DNA of 64,000 bases from Mycolicibacterium grossiae (GCF_008329645.1 NZ_CP043474.1:2480001-2544000); one strand, 5' to 3'. Numbered from the stretch's first letter, positions 38,497 to 47,348 are shown. The notes: generated by a model from the letters alone, not told the origin. Numbers and translations are program-made.

Positions 38497-39366
38497 ATGC
38501 CGATCAACCCCGACGCCATCGGCGCCACGACCGATCCGCAGCGCTTCTCGTGGACCGACCGCGACACGCTGCTCTACGCGCTCGGCGTCGGCTGCGGCAC
38601 GGCGGATCTCGCATTCACCACCGAGAACAGCCACGACGTCCCGCAGCAGGTGCTGCCCACCTACGCCGTCATTGCCTGCCCCGCCTGGGGTGCCGCCGCG
38701 CACGTCGGCGACTTCAACTGGGCGATGCTGCTGCACGGCAGTCAGCGCATCCGCCTGCACCGCCCGCTGTCCCCGGCCGGAGCGCTCGACGTCACCTCCG
38801 AGGTGGCCGACATCCAGGACAAGGGCGAGGGCAAGAACGCCATCCTGGTGCTCAAGGGCACCGGTACCGACCCGGACACCGGAGAGGTCGTGGCCGAGTC
38901 CTGGTCGACCGCGGTGATCCGCGGTGAGGGTGGTTTCGGTGGTCGGCCGGGTGAGCGCGCGGTCGCACCGGCGATCCCCGACCGGGCCCCGGACGCGTCG
39001 GTCGCCCTGCCCACCACCGAGGACCAGCCGCTGATCTACCGGCTCTCCGGGGACCGCAACCCGCTGCACTCCGATCCGTGGTTCGCGCAGAACCTCGCCG
39101 GCTTCCCGAAGCCGATCCTGCATGGCCTGTGCACCTACGGCGTCGCGGGCCGCGTGCTGGTGGCCGAACTCGGCGGTGGTGACGCGACCAGGATCCGCGC
39201 CGTCGGCGCCCGGTTCACCTCCCCGGTGTTCCCCGGCGAGACGTTGACGACGTCGGTGTGGCGCACCGAGCCCGGCCACGCCGTGTACCGCACCGAGGCC
39301 GCCGGCGCCGACGGGTCGAACTCGCGCGTCGTGCTCGAGGACGGCACCGCGGAGTACGTCGACTGA
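38497..39366 (+). CDS. htdY: MaoC-family 3-hydroxyacyl dehydratase
   Basis: 289 residues with two hot-dog halves. The hydratase-2 signature is DRNPLHSDPWFAQNLAGFPKPILHGL near residues 185-210, with catalytic Asp and His. It hydrates or dehydrates enoyl/3-hydroxyacyl thioesters. It corresponds by position and sequence to HtdY (Rv3389c). AGGAG precedes ATG 38497 by 6 bp. Divergently arranged with the reductase gene over an 82-bp gap, so a shared regulator is possible. Confidence 0.9.
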   Translation: MPINPDAIGATTDPQRFSWTDRDTLLYALGVGCGTADLAFTTENSHDVPQQVLPTYAVIACPAWGAAAHVGDFNWAMLLHGSQRIRLHRPLSPAGALDVTSEVADIQDKGEGKNAILVLKGTGTDPDTGEVVAESWSTAVIRGEGGFGGRPGERAVAPAIPDRAPDASVALPTTEDQPLIYRLSGDRNPLHSDPWFAQNLAGFPKPILHGLCTYGVAGRVLVAELGGGDATRIRAVGARFTSPVFPGETLTTSVWRTEPGHAVYRTEAAGADGSNSRVVLEDGTAEYVD

Positions 39367-39369
39367 GAC

Positions 39370-40110
39370 TCAGGCCGTCGGTCCGTAGAGGCCCGCGACG
39401 GCCGGCGAGTCCAGCCACTTCGAGTAGGTGGGACTCTGCGGCCAGCCGTCGGGGGAGTCCTGCCACTCCTCCTGCCGGCCGAACGGCAACAGGTCGATCA
39501 GCGCGAAGGTGTGGCTGAGCTGCTCGGTGCCGCGCCCGTTGGTGTGCCACGTGCGATACACGGTGTCGCCGTCGCGCAGGAACACGTTGACGGCGAAACC
39601 CTCGCCGGGCGCGGCGTCGACGTCGGCGCCGAACGTCGTCCCGGCGGCGGAGTACCAGTCCATCTGGTTGCCGACCTTCGCCTTGTACGCCAGCGCCTCG
39701 GTGATCGGGCCGTTGGTCACGATCACGAACCGGGCGTCGTAGGCGTCGAGGAAGTCGAGCCGGGTGAACTGCGAGGTGAACCCCGTGCAGCCGCCGCACT
39801 GCCACTCGGCGCCGTCGCTCCACATGTGGTGGTAGGTGATGAGCTGGCTGCGCCCGTCGAACAGGTCGGCGAGCCGGACCGGGCCGTCGGCGCCGGTGAG
39901 CGTGTAGTCGGGCAGTCGGACCATCGGCAGCCGGCGGCGCTGCGCGGCGATGGCGTCCAGTTCACGGGTGGCCGCCTTCTCGCGGCGGCGCAGCTCGTCC
40001 AGCGTGGTACGCCAGGTGGCGTGGTCGACGACCGGTGGGGCGGCGGTCATGGTGCCGGGGGTCTGTGTCTCGGGGGTCTGGGTCTCGGTGGTCGGTGTCT
40101 TCGGGGTCAC
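39370..40110 (-). CDS. DUF899 thioredoxin-like protein
   Basis: 246-residue DUF899 family protein with a thioredoxin-related fold. The signature GGCTGFTSQFTRL (Cys pair separated by two residues, CGGC, near residue 110) and the later RTWHTNGRGTEQL are characteristic. The N-terminus has a Thr/Pro/Gln run (TPKTPTTETQTPETQTPG). Start is GTG 40110, because AGGAGG is 4 bp upstream; the ATG at 40158 has no such site. Convergent with htdY. Function unknown. Confidence 0.82.
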   Translation of the reverse strand: MTPKTPTTETQTPETQTPGTMTAAPPVVDHATWRTTLDELRRREKAATRELDAIAAQRRRLPMVRLPDYTLTGADGPVRLADLFDGRSQLITYHHMWSDGAEWQCGGCTGFTSQFTRLDFLDAYDARFVIVTNGPITEALAYKAKVGNQMDWYSAAGTTFGADVDAAPGEGFAVNVFLRDGDTVYRTWHTNGRGTEQLSHTFALIDLLPFGRQEEWQDSPDGWPQSPTYSKWLDSPAVAGLYGPTA

Positions 40111-40194
40111 GGTGCCTCCTGTGGGATGCGGGTCCTGCCCGACGGGCTCTTCCGACATGGTGACCCCGAAGACGGCGAGAAGTCATCGCAACGG

Positions 40195-40491
40195 TCAGGG
40201 CGTCTCGGTGGTGCAGTGGACGGTCACGTGGGCGGTGCCCCAGTCACCGTCCAGTTCCGGCGCGTGCACCCGGGTGGTCTGGCAGCCGTCCCACGACGTG
40301 CGGTGCGATCCGTTGACGTGGACCTGATAGCCCTGCGCCTCGAGTTCGGCGATGGCGCCCGCGGCGTCCTCGCCGCCGCTCGGTAGCGCCTGCGCCGTGG
40401 CGGCGGACCCGAGTGCCGCCGCGAACAGCGCCGCCGTGACCGCCACCGTGACGCCGAAGGGACTCCGTGTTCTCGTCTCGTTCATCCTCAT
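40195..40491 (-). CDS. Small secreted protein
   Basis: 98 residues: a signal peptide (basic start RMNETRTRSP, hydrophobic core VTVAVTAALFAAALGSAA, likely cut after AQA) and a 60-residue mature part with two Cys (WDGCQTTRV and VTVHCTTETP) that may form a disulfide. Resembles the short secreted proteins common in mycobacteria whose function is unknown. The start is set by the signal peptide; the frame is open 57 bp further upstream. Confidence 0.68.
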   Translation of the reverse strand: MRMNETRTRSPFGVTVAVTAALFAAALGSAATAQALPSGGEDAAGAIAELEAQGYQVHVNGSHRTSWDGCQTTRVHAPELDGDWGTAHVTVHCTTETP

Positions 40492-40581
40492 GTCATCGAC
40501 GGTATGGGCGTTCGATCGACCGCGTAAAGGACGACTGGGCGAATTCATAGAATGGCGTTTCGGTGCTCAGATGAATAAGAG

Positions 40582-40604
40582 ACCCTCCCCGTTTCGGGGA
40601 GGGT
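40582..40604 (-). terminator. Isolated terminator-like hairpin
   Basis: ACCCTCCCC (40582-40590), loop GTTTC, GGGGAGGGT (40596-40604): perfect 9-bp stem. On the minus strand it is followed by CTCTTATTCAT, moderately T-rich. No annotated gene runs into it from that side. Confidence 0.55.
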
Positions 40605-40776
40605 ATCGGGGTGTCGAGCATTGTGGCGCAACGTGATTCGGCCGGCTCGATGCGTCGTGTCCCCCACGATATTGCCGCCGCGAAGGTTTGGTAATCCGAT
40701 TGTCGAACGATTCATCGGAATCTCATGGGAATGGCTTCGTCCTTCGAGAATTCGACGTGACCGTCCGATGCGCGCA

Positions 40777-40792
40777 TCGAACGCACGTTCGA
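40777..40792. promoter_or_regulatory. LexA (SOS) box of dnaE2
   Basis: TCGAACGCACGTTCGA, perfect TCGAAC-N4-GTTCGA. It directly abuts the -10 and ends 12 bp before the start codon. Confidence 0.94.
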
Positions 40793-40798
40793 TAGACT
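40793..40798 (+). promoter_or_regulatory. -10 hexamer TAGACT of dnaE2
   Basis: TAGACT immediately after the LexA box and 6 bp before GTG 40805; predicts a leaderless, LexA-occluded transcript. Confidence 0.6.
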
Positions 40799-40804
40799 GG
40801 GCGC

Positions 40805-43800
40805 GTGGATTGGTTCAACGGCCCGCCGAGCTGGGGTGAGATGGAGCGCGTCCTCACCAGCAAGCCGCGTCGGGCCGGGATCCCCATGGCCGAGCCGCCC
40901 GGCGACGGCGGGGACAGTCCTGCCTGGTCGCGCAAGCGTGGCGCCTACGAGCCGGTCGGGGAGGTGCGCGGCCGCTCGGCGGTCCCGTACGCCGAACTGC
41001 ACGCCCACTCGGCGTACAGCTTCCTCGACGGGGCGAGCACGCCGGAGGAACTGGTCGAGGAGGCGGCCCGGTTGGGCCTGCGCGCCATCGCCCTCACCGA
41101 CCACGACGGGCTGTACGGCGTGGTGCGGTTCGCCGAGGCCGCGCAGGAACTCGGCGTGGCGACGGTGTTCGGCGCCGAGCTGTCGCTGAGCAACGTGCCC
41201 CGCACCGAGGATCCCGACCCGCCCGGCCCGCACCTGCTGGTGCTCGCCCGCGGCCCCGAGGGTTACCGGCGGCTGTCCCGTCAGATCTCGGCGGCCCACC
41301 TCGCAGGCGGCGAGAAGGGCAGGCCGCGATACGACTACGACGCGCTGACCGAGGCCGCCGGCGGGCACTGGCACGTCCTGACCGGATGCCGCAAGGGGCA
41401 TGTGCGGCAGGCACTCTCGAGTGGCGGACCGGACGCCGCCGCGGCCGCACTCGCCGACCTGGTGGACCGGTTCGGGGCGGACCGGGTCAGCATCGAACTG
41501 AGTCGGCACGGCCATCCGCTCGACGACGAACGCAACGCCATCCTGGCCGATCTGGCGCCCCGCTTCGGCGTCGGCGTCGTCGCCACCACCGGAGCGCACT
41601 TCGCCGAGCCCTCGCGCGGGCGGCTCGCCATGGCGATGGGCGCCATCCGGGCGCGCCACTCGATGGACGAGGCGGCCGGCTACCTCGCTCCGCTGGGTGG
41701 GGCGCACCTGCGGTCCGGGGACGAGATGGCCCGGTTGTTCGCCCACCGCCCCGACGCGGTCACCGCCGCAGCGGATCTCGGTGAACAGTGCGCGTTCGGG
41801 CTGGCGCTGATCGCGCCCAAGTTGCCGCCGTTCGACGTCCCCGAGGGGCACACCGAGAACAGCTGGCTGCGCCACCTGACCATGGTCGGCGCGCACCGCC
41901 GGTACGGTCCGCCGCAGCGGGCGTCGCGCGCCTACGAGCAGATCGAGCACGAGCTGCGGGTGATCGCCCAACTCGACTTCCCGGGCTACTTCCTGGTGGT
42001 CGACGACATCACCCGGTTCTGCCGGGAGAACGGCATCCTCGCCCAGGGCCGGGGGTCGGCGGCCAACTCCGCGGTCTGCTACGCCCTGGGCGTCACCAAC
42101 GTCGACCCGGTGGCCAACGACCTGCTCTTCGAACGGTTCCTGTCGCCGGCGCGCGACGGGCCCCCCGACATCGACATCGACATCGAGTCCGACCTGCGCG
42201 AGCAGGCGATCCAGTACGTCTACGAGCGCTACGGCCGCGACTACGCCGCCCAGGTGGCCAACGTCATCACCTACCGCGGGCGCAGCGCGGTGCGCGACAT
42301 GGCCCGGGCGCTCGGCTTCTCCCAAGGGCAGCAGGACGCGTGGAGCAAGCACATCAGCCGGTGGAACGGCCTGCCCGACTCGCCCGACGTGGAGGACATC
42401 CCCGAGTCGGTGATCGACCTGGCGCTGCAGGTGAAGAACCTGCCGCGGCACATGGGCATCCACTCCGGCGGCATGGTGATCTGCGACCGGCCGATCGCCG
42501 ACGTCTGCCCCGTGGAGTGGGCCCGCATGGAGAACCGCAGCGTGCTGCAGTGGGACAAGGACGATTGCGCCGCAATCGGTTTGGTGAAGTTCGACATGCT
42601 GGGCCTGGGCATGCTCTCGGCGCTGCACTACTGCATCGACCTCGTCGCCGAGCACAAGGGCCTCGACGTCGACCTGGCGCAGCTCGACCTCTCCGAGCCG
42701 GCGGTCTACGAGATGCTGCAGCGCGCCGACTCGGTGGGCGTGTTCCAGGTGGAGTCCCGCGCGCAGATGGCCACCCTGCCCCGGCTCAAGCCGCGGGTGT
42801 TCTACGACCTGGTGGTCGAAGTGGCGCTCATCCGGCCCGGACCCATCCAGGGCGGCTCGGTGCACCCGTACATCAAGCGGCGCAACGGCGAAGAGGAGGT
42901 GACCTACGACCACCCGTCGATGGAACCGGCGCTGCACAAGACGCTGGGGGTGCCGCTGTTCCAGGAGCAGCTGATGCAGCTGGCGGTCGACTGTGCCGGG
43001 TTCTCCGCAGCCGAGGCCGACCAGCTGCGCCGCGCGATGGGGTCCAAGCGTTCCACCGAACGGATGCACCGGCTGCGGGACCGCTTCTACGACGGCATGC
43101 GCACCCGGCACGGCATCACCGGTGCGGTGGCCGACCGGATCTACGAGAAGCTCGAGGCGTTCGCGAACTTCGGCTTTCCGGAGAGCCATTCGCTGAGCTT
43201 CGCGTCGCTGGTGTTCTACTCGTCGTGGTTCAAGCTGCACCACCCGGCGGTGTTCTGCGCAGCGCTGCTCCGGGCGCAGCCGATGGGGTTCTACTCGCCG
43301 CAGAGCCTGGTGGCCGACGCCCGACGGCACGGCGTGGTGGTTCGCGGCCCCGACGTCAACGCGAGCCTGGCGCACGCCACGCTCGAGGACGCCGGGATGT
43401 CGGTCCGGCTGGGACTGGCCGAGGTCCGGCACATCGGCGAGGACCTCGCCGAGCAGATCGTCGGCGAGCGTGGCGCCCACGGGCCGTTCACGTCGCTGGT
43501 CGACCTCACCGGACGCGTGCAGCTGTCCGTGCCGCAGACCGAGGCGCTCGCCACCGGCGGGGCGCTGGGCTGCTTCGGCATCTCCCGGCGCGAGGCGCTG
43601 TGGGCGGCCGGGGCGGCGGCCAGCCAGCGGCCCGACCGGCTGCCGGGAGTCGGATCCTCCTCGCACGTACCGGCTTTGCCCGGGATGACGCATCTGGAGC
43701 TGACGGCCGCCGACGTGTGGGCCACCGGGGTGTCCCCGGACAGCCACCCCGTGCAGTACCTGCGCGAGCGGCTCGACGAGATGGGCGTCGTGCCCGCCGA

Positions 43801-44098
43801 CCGGTTGCTCTCGGTGCCCGACGGCAGCCGGGTGTTGATCGCGGGCGCCGTGACCCACCGACAGCGTCCCGCCACGGCGCAGGGAGTGACGTTCCTCAAC
43901 CTCGAGGACGAGACCGGGATGATGAACGTGATGTGTTCGAAGGGCCTGTGGGCCAAGCAACGCCGGCTGGCGCAGACCGCGTCGGCGCTGGTGATTCGGG
44001 GCATCGTGCAGAACGCGACGGGTGCGGTCACCATCGCCGCCGACCAGCTGCGCCCGCTGGACCTGCGGGTGAAGACCAAGTCTCGCGACTTCCAGTAA
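40805..44098 (+). CDS. dnaE2: Error-prone DNA polymerase III alpha subunit DnaE2
   Basis: C-family polymerase of 1097 residues that carries out damage-induced mutagenesis with ImuA' and ImuB. The N-terminal PHP domain begins YAELHAHSAYSFLDGAS near residue 61; the catalytic palm has PDIDIDIESD near residues 453-462; a helix-hairpin-helix and an OB fold (VLIAGAVTHRQRPATAQGVTFLNLEDETGMMNV) lie at the C-terminus. GTG start. Regulation by LexA is plain from the box at 40777. Confidence 0.96.
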   Translation: MDWFNGPPSWGEMERVLTSKPRRAGIPMAEPPGDGGDSPAWSRKRGAYEPVGEVRGRSAVPYAELHAHSAYSFLDGASTPEELVEEAARLGLRAIALTDHDGLYGVVRFAEAAQELGVATVFGAELSLSNVPRTEDPDPPGPHLLVLARGPEGYRRLSRQISAAHLAGGEKGRPRYDYDALTEAAGGHWHVLTGCRKGHVRQALSSGGPDAAAAALADLVDRFGADRVSIELSRHGHPLDDERNAILADLAPRFGVGVVATTGAHFAEPSRGRLAMAMGAIRARHSMDEAAGYLAPLGGAHLRSGDEMARLFAHRPDAVTAAADLGEQCAFGLALIAPKLPPFDVPEGHTENSWLRHLTMVGAHRRYGPPQRASRAYEQIEHELRVIAQLDFPGYFLVVDDITRFCRENGILAQGRGSAANSAVCYALGVTNVDPVANDLLFERFLSPARDGPPDIDIDIESDLREQAIQYVYERYGRDYAAQVANVITYRGRSAVRDMARALGFSQGQQDAWSKHISRWNGLPDSPDVEDIPESVIDLALQVKNLPRHMGIHSGGMVICDRPIADVCPVEWARMENRSVLQWDKDDCAAIGLVKFDMLGLGMLSALHYCIDLVAEHKGLDVDLAQLDLSEPAVYEMLQRADSVGVFQVESRAQMATLPRLKPRVFYDLVVEVALIRPGPIQGGSVHPYIKRRNGEEEVTYDHPSMEPALHKTLGVPLFQEQLMQLAVDCAGFSAAEADQLRRAMGSKRSTERMHRLRDRFYDGMRTRHGITGAVADRIYEKLEAFANFGFPESHSLSFASLVFYSSWFKLHHPAVFCAALLRAQPMGFYSPQSLVADARRHGVVVRGPDVNASLAHATLEDAGMSVRLGLAEVRHIGEDLAEQIVGERGAHGPFTSLVDLTGRVQLSVPQTEALATGGALGCFGISRREALWAAGAAASQRPDRLPGVGSSSHVPALPGMTHLELTAADVWATGVSPDSHPVQYLRERLDEMGVVPADRLLSVPDGSRVLIAGAVTHRQRPATAQGVTFLNLEDETGMMNVMCSKGLWAKQRRLAQTASALVIRGIVQNATGAVTIAADQLRPLDLRVKTKSRDFQ

Positions 44099-44184
44099 CA
44101 CGCCAGGAAGTTCGTCACCGCCCCGAGTGTGGTCTGATCTAGATCGACGACCGGCGTCGTCGGCCCACCTCGGACGGGAGACAG

Positions 44185-44769
44185 ATGGCGGGGCGCCCTC
44201 GGCAGTTCGATCGCAGCGTCGCGTTGAAGCAGGTTCAAGAGGTGTTCTGGGTGCACGGATACGACGGCACCGCCATGTCCGACCTCGTCGAGGCGACGGG
44301 TCTCGCGTCGGGCCGGCTGTACGCCGCGTTCGGCGACAAGGAGAACCTGTTCCTGCAGGCCGTCGACCTCTACCGGGCCGAGGAGGGCGCCTTCGTCGAC
44401 CGGGCGCTCGCCGGGGAAGCCGTGCTGGCGCGGGCGCTGCGGCGCATGTTCCGCGACGCCATCGAGGTGTACACCCAGCCGACCCAGCGGGGCTGCATGC
44501 TGGTGAGCGCCGCCATGGCGTGCACCCCCGAGCACCAGAGCATGCGCGACCGGTTGGAAGCCCACCGGCGGACGCGACGGCGGACCATCACCGCGCGCGT
44601 GCGCGCCGCCGCCGAGGGCGGAGACCTGCCTGGGGACGCCGACGTGCAGCGGATGGGGGACTACCTCACCGCCGTCCTCGACGGGCTGTCGGTGCAGGCC
44701 CGCGACGGCGTCCCCCGTCGCCGCCTCGCCGCCCTCGCCGACATGACGCTGTCGGTCCTGCCCGGGTAG
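44185..44769 (+). CDS. TetR-family transcriptional regulator
   Basis: 194 residues. Helix-turn-helix in the N-terminus: GTAMSDLVEATGLASGRLYAAFGDKENLF. The C-terminal domain has a Cys in RGCMLVSAAMAC typical of the TetR_C group with small ligands. The downstream gene is a nitroreductase-like protein on the same strand 55 bp away; regulation of it is possible but it has its own -10. A palindrome GATCTAGATC lies 40 bp upstream of the ATG. Confidence 0.87.
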   Translation: MAGRPRQFDRSVALKQVQEVFWVHGYDGTAMSDLVEATGLASGRLYAAFGDKENLFLQAVDLYRAEEGAFVDRALAGEAVLARALRRMFRDAIEVYTQPTQRGCMLVSAAMACTPEHQSMRDRLEAHRRTRRRTITARVRAAAEGGDLPGDADVQRMGDYLTAVLDGLSVQARDGVPRRRLAALADMTLSVLPG

Positions 44770-44812
44770 GGCGGTTCGGCCCGCGTCACGTTGGCCACCC
44801 AGGTGCCGTGGG

Positions 44813-44818
44813 TAGTCT
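44813..44818 (+). promoter_or_regulatory. -10 hexamer TAGTCT of the nitroreductase
   Basis: TAGTCT ends 6 bp before ATG 44825; leaderless arrangement. Confidence 0.5.
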
Positions 44819-44824
44819 CCGATC

Positions 44825-45478
44825 ATGACCTCCACCCCTCCGCTGAACCTGACCGTCGACGAACTCCTGACCACCACCCGGTCGGTGCGCAAGCGCCTGG
44901 ACCTGGAGCGACCGGTGCCGCGCGAGGTCATCCTGGAGTGTCTCGACCTGGCGCTGCAGGCGCCGACGGGGTCGAACTCGCAGGGCTGGCAGTTCGTGTT
45001 CGTCGACGACCCGGAGAAGAAGCAGGCGATCGCCGACATCTACCGCGTCGCCGCGACGCCCTACCTCGACGCGGAGAAGCCGACCTACGGCGACGCGCGC
45101 GACGAGCGCACCCCGAAGGTCATCGACTCGGCCAAGTACCTCAACGACCACCTGCACGAGGTGCCCGTCATGCTCATCCCGTGCCTGGAGGGCCGCCCCG
45201 ACGGCGCGCCGGCCGGGACGAGCGCCGGCTTCTGGGGCTCGCTGCTGCCCGCGGCGTGGAGCTTCATGCTGGCGCTGCGGTCGCGTGGCCTCGGCTCGGC
45301 GTGGACCAGCCTGCACCTCGTGGGCGACGGCGAGAAGCGCGCCGCCGAGATCCTCGGCATCCCCTTCGAGAAGTACTCCCAGGGCGGCCTGTTCCCGATC
45401 GGCTACACCAAGGGCACCGACTTCAAGAAGGCCAAGCGCCTGCCCGCCGAGCAGCTGACGCACTGGAACACCTGGTGA
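44825..45478 (+). CDS. Nitroreductase-family flavoprotein
   Basis: 217-residue FMN-dependent oxidoreductase: TTRSVRKRLDLERPVPREVILECLDLALQAPTGSNSQGWQFVFV is the FMN-binding N-terminus and GLGSAWTSLHLVGDGEKRAAEILGIP the family C-terminal half. Counterpart by position of Rv3368c. Substrates of such enzymes include quinones and nitro compounds, so no physiological substrate is assigned. Confidence 0.88.
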   Translation: MTSTPPLNLTVDELLTTTRSVRKRLDLERPVPREVILECLDLALQAPTGSNSQGWQFVFVDDPEKKQAIADIYRVAATPYLDAEKPTYGDARDERTPKVIDSAKYLNDHLHEVPVMLIPCLEGRPDGAPAGTSAGFWGSLLPAAWSFMLALRSRGLGSAWTSLHLVGDGEKRAAEILGIPFEKYSQGGLFPIGYTKGTDFKKAKRLPAEQLTHWNTW

Positions 45479-45488
45479 CCGCGGGGCG

Positions 45489-45953
45489 CTAGACCGCCCC
45501 GCCGAACCCCTGCTGCCGCCACGCCTCGTACACCGCGACGGCGGCGGCATTGGACAGGTTGAGCGACCGCCGGCCCGCCAGCATCGGGATCCGGAGCTGC
45601 GCGGTGACGTGCGGGTCGGCGAGCGTCTCCTCGTCCAGGCCGGTGGGTTCCGGCCCGAACAGCAGGACGTCGCCCGGACGGTAGTCGACCTCGGCGAACG
45701 ACGTCTGCGCGTGCGCCGTGAACGCGAACACCCGCGCCGGCATGACGGTCGACCACGCGTGCGCCAGGTCGGGATGCACCGTCACCGACGCCAGATCGTG
45801 GTAGTCCAGTCCGGCGCGGCGCAGCTTCGGCTCGGACAGGTCGAAGCCGAGCGGCTCGACGAGATGCAGTTCGCACCCCGTCGCGGCCACCATCCGAATG
45901 GCGTTGCCGGTGTTGGGCGCAATGCGCGGCGAGTGGAACATCACGCGGAACAT
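45489..45953 (-). CDS. trmL: tRNA (cytidine/uridine-34-2'-O)-methyltransferase TrmL (SpoU family)
   Basis: 154-residue SPOUT methyltransferase that 2'-O-methylates the wobble base of leucine tRNAs. The family starts FRVMFHSPRIAPNTGNAIRM and ends with the knotted SAM pocket: LLFGPEPTGLDEE and IPMLAGRRSLNLSNAAAVAVYEAWRQ. Corresponds to Rv3366. Convergent with the nitroreductase gene (10-bp gap). Confidence 0.92.
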   Translation of the reverse strand: MFRVMFHSPRIAPNTGNAIRMVAATGCELHLVEPLGFDLSEPKLRRAGLDYHDLASVTVHPDLAHAWSTVMPARVFAFTAHAQTSFAEVDYRPGDVLLFGPEPTGLDEETLADPHVTAQLRIPMLAGRRSLNLSNAAAVAVYEAWRQQGFGGAV

Positions 45954-46142
45954 CCGACGATGATCTCAGGGCGGCAACGGGTGTCGCTCGCCCAGCACAC
46001 GAACTGGCAACGCCGCGGTCACGAACCCCGTCCGTTCGGTGAGAATCGTGGAAACCGCTGCTCAGCGCTGTCATACTCGAACGACATTGCCGGGCGGATG
46101 ACTGCTGCCCACCCCACGGGGCACGACGCTGCAGGAAGTCTC

Positions 46143-47336
46143 ATGAATGACGCGCGATCACCGGAACCGCAGCCCGGCGCGAATCCGGCTGCGGTGACCC
46201 GACCGTCGCGGTGGGCGCTGAGCAACTGGCCGGTCCGCTGGAAGGTCGTCGCGATCGTCGTCGTGCCGCTCGCGCTGGCGGGCGTGTTCGGCGGCCTGCG
46301 CATCGCGTCGGGCTGGAACGAGGCGGGCGACCTCCGATTGGCCGCCGACCGCGCCGACATGGTGCCCGCCATCGAGGACTACACCAGCGCACTCGAAGCC
46401 GCGATGCTCGCGACGTCGACCGGCGGTGACGCCCAGGCCGCGCTCAGCGCGTACGACCAGAGCAAGCGCGCCCTCGCCGACCGGCTCGCCGACACCGACG
46501 TCGTTCCCGACGTCGCGACCGGCGTGCGGGGACTCTTGGACGGCGGGCAGGCGCTGCTCGACAAGGTCGTGTCCAACAGCATCGGTCTGCGCGACCGGAT
46601 CACCACCTACGCACCGCTCCTGCTCACCGCCGAGGACGCCGTCAACGGTTCGGTGCGCGTCGACGACGAGCGGATCCGCGCGGAGACGCTCGGCCTGTCC
46701 CGCGCGATGGGCGCCCGCGGGCAGATGATGATGCAGCAGCTGCTGGTGAACCTCGGCGCGGAAGTGCCCGAGCCCGAGCTGCGGACGTCGATGATCACAC
46801 TGGCGGGCACCGAGCCGTCGACGCTGTTCGGCATGACGCAGGTGCTCGGCGTCGGCTCCGAGGACGCGCGGACGTTGCAGTCCGAGATGGTCGGCCGCAT
46901 GGCGTTGATGTCGGACCCCGCGGTGCCGCTCGTCGACAACCCGGAGCTGACCGCCTCGATTCGCGCCACCAATGACATTGCGCTGCAGGTGATCGAGCGC
47001 ACCTCGGCCGACGTCACCGCCGGGGTCGAGGATCAGGCGGCCGCCACGCGCAGTGACGCGATCCGCGACTCGGTGGTCGTGGGCGTCGCGATGCTGCTGG
47101 CGCTGCTGCTGGTGCTGCTGGTGGCCGCGTCGCTGGTGCGGCCGCTGCGCCGACTGCGCGACGGCGCGCTGCGGGTCGCGCACCAGGACCTCGCCCGTGA
47201 ACTCGAGCGGGTGCGCGCCGGCGAGGACGTCGGCCCGATTCAGCCGTTGCCGGTGTACACCACCGAAGAGGTCGGCCAGGTGGCGCACGCCGTCGACGAA
47301 CTGCACGAGCAGGCGGTGCTGCTGGCCGGCGAGTAG
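46143..47336 (+). CDS. N-terminal fragment of the conservon kinase
   Basis: 397 residues, ATG 46143 with AGGAAG upstream. TM1 at about 34-56, sensor domain to about 305, TM2 at about 311-332, and a HAMP domain ending at the TAG. On its own it has no kinase domain. Confidence 0.7.
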   Translation: MNDARSPEPQPGANPAAVTRPSRWALSNWPVRWKVVAIVVVPLALAGVFGGLRIASGWNEAGDLRLAADRADMVPAIEDYTSALEAAMLATSTGGDAQAALSAYDQSKRALADRLADTDVVPDVATGVRGLLDGGQALLDKVVSNSIGLRDRITTYAPLLLTAEDAVNGSVRVDDERIRAETLGLSRAMGARGQMMMQQLLVNLGAEVPEPELRTSMITLAGTEPSTLFGMTQVLGVGSEDARTLQSEMVGRMALMSDPAVPLVDNPELTASIRATNDIALQVIERTSADVTAGVEDQAAATRSDAIRDSVVVGVAMLLALLLVLLVAASLVRPLRRLRDGALRVAHQDLARELERVRAGEDVGPIQPLPVYTTEEVGQVAHAVDELHEQAVLLAGE

Positions 47337-47348
47337 GCCCGCCTGCAG

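Larger units (their letters stand above)
40492..40804. other. Intergenic region upstream of dnaE2
   Basis: 313 bp without a credible gene; noticeably less GC-rich than the genome around it. It contains an isolated hairpin (40582-40604) and the LexA box and -10 of dnaE2. Confidence 0.6.

Noticed and set aside
40621..40839. Short plus-strand frame running into dnaE2
   Set aside because: It crosses the LexA box and -10 of dnaE2, has no ribosome binding site and no protein-like composition.
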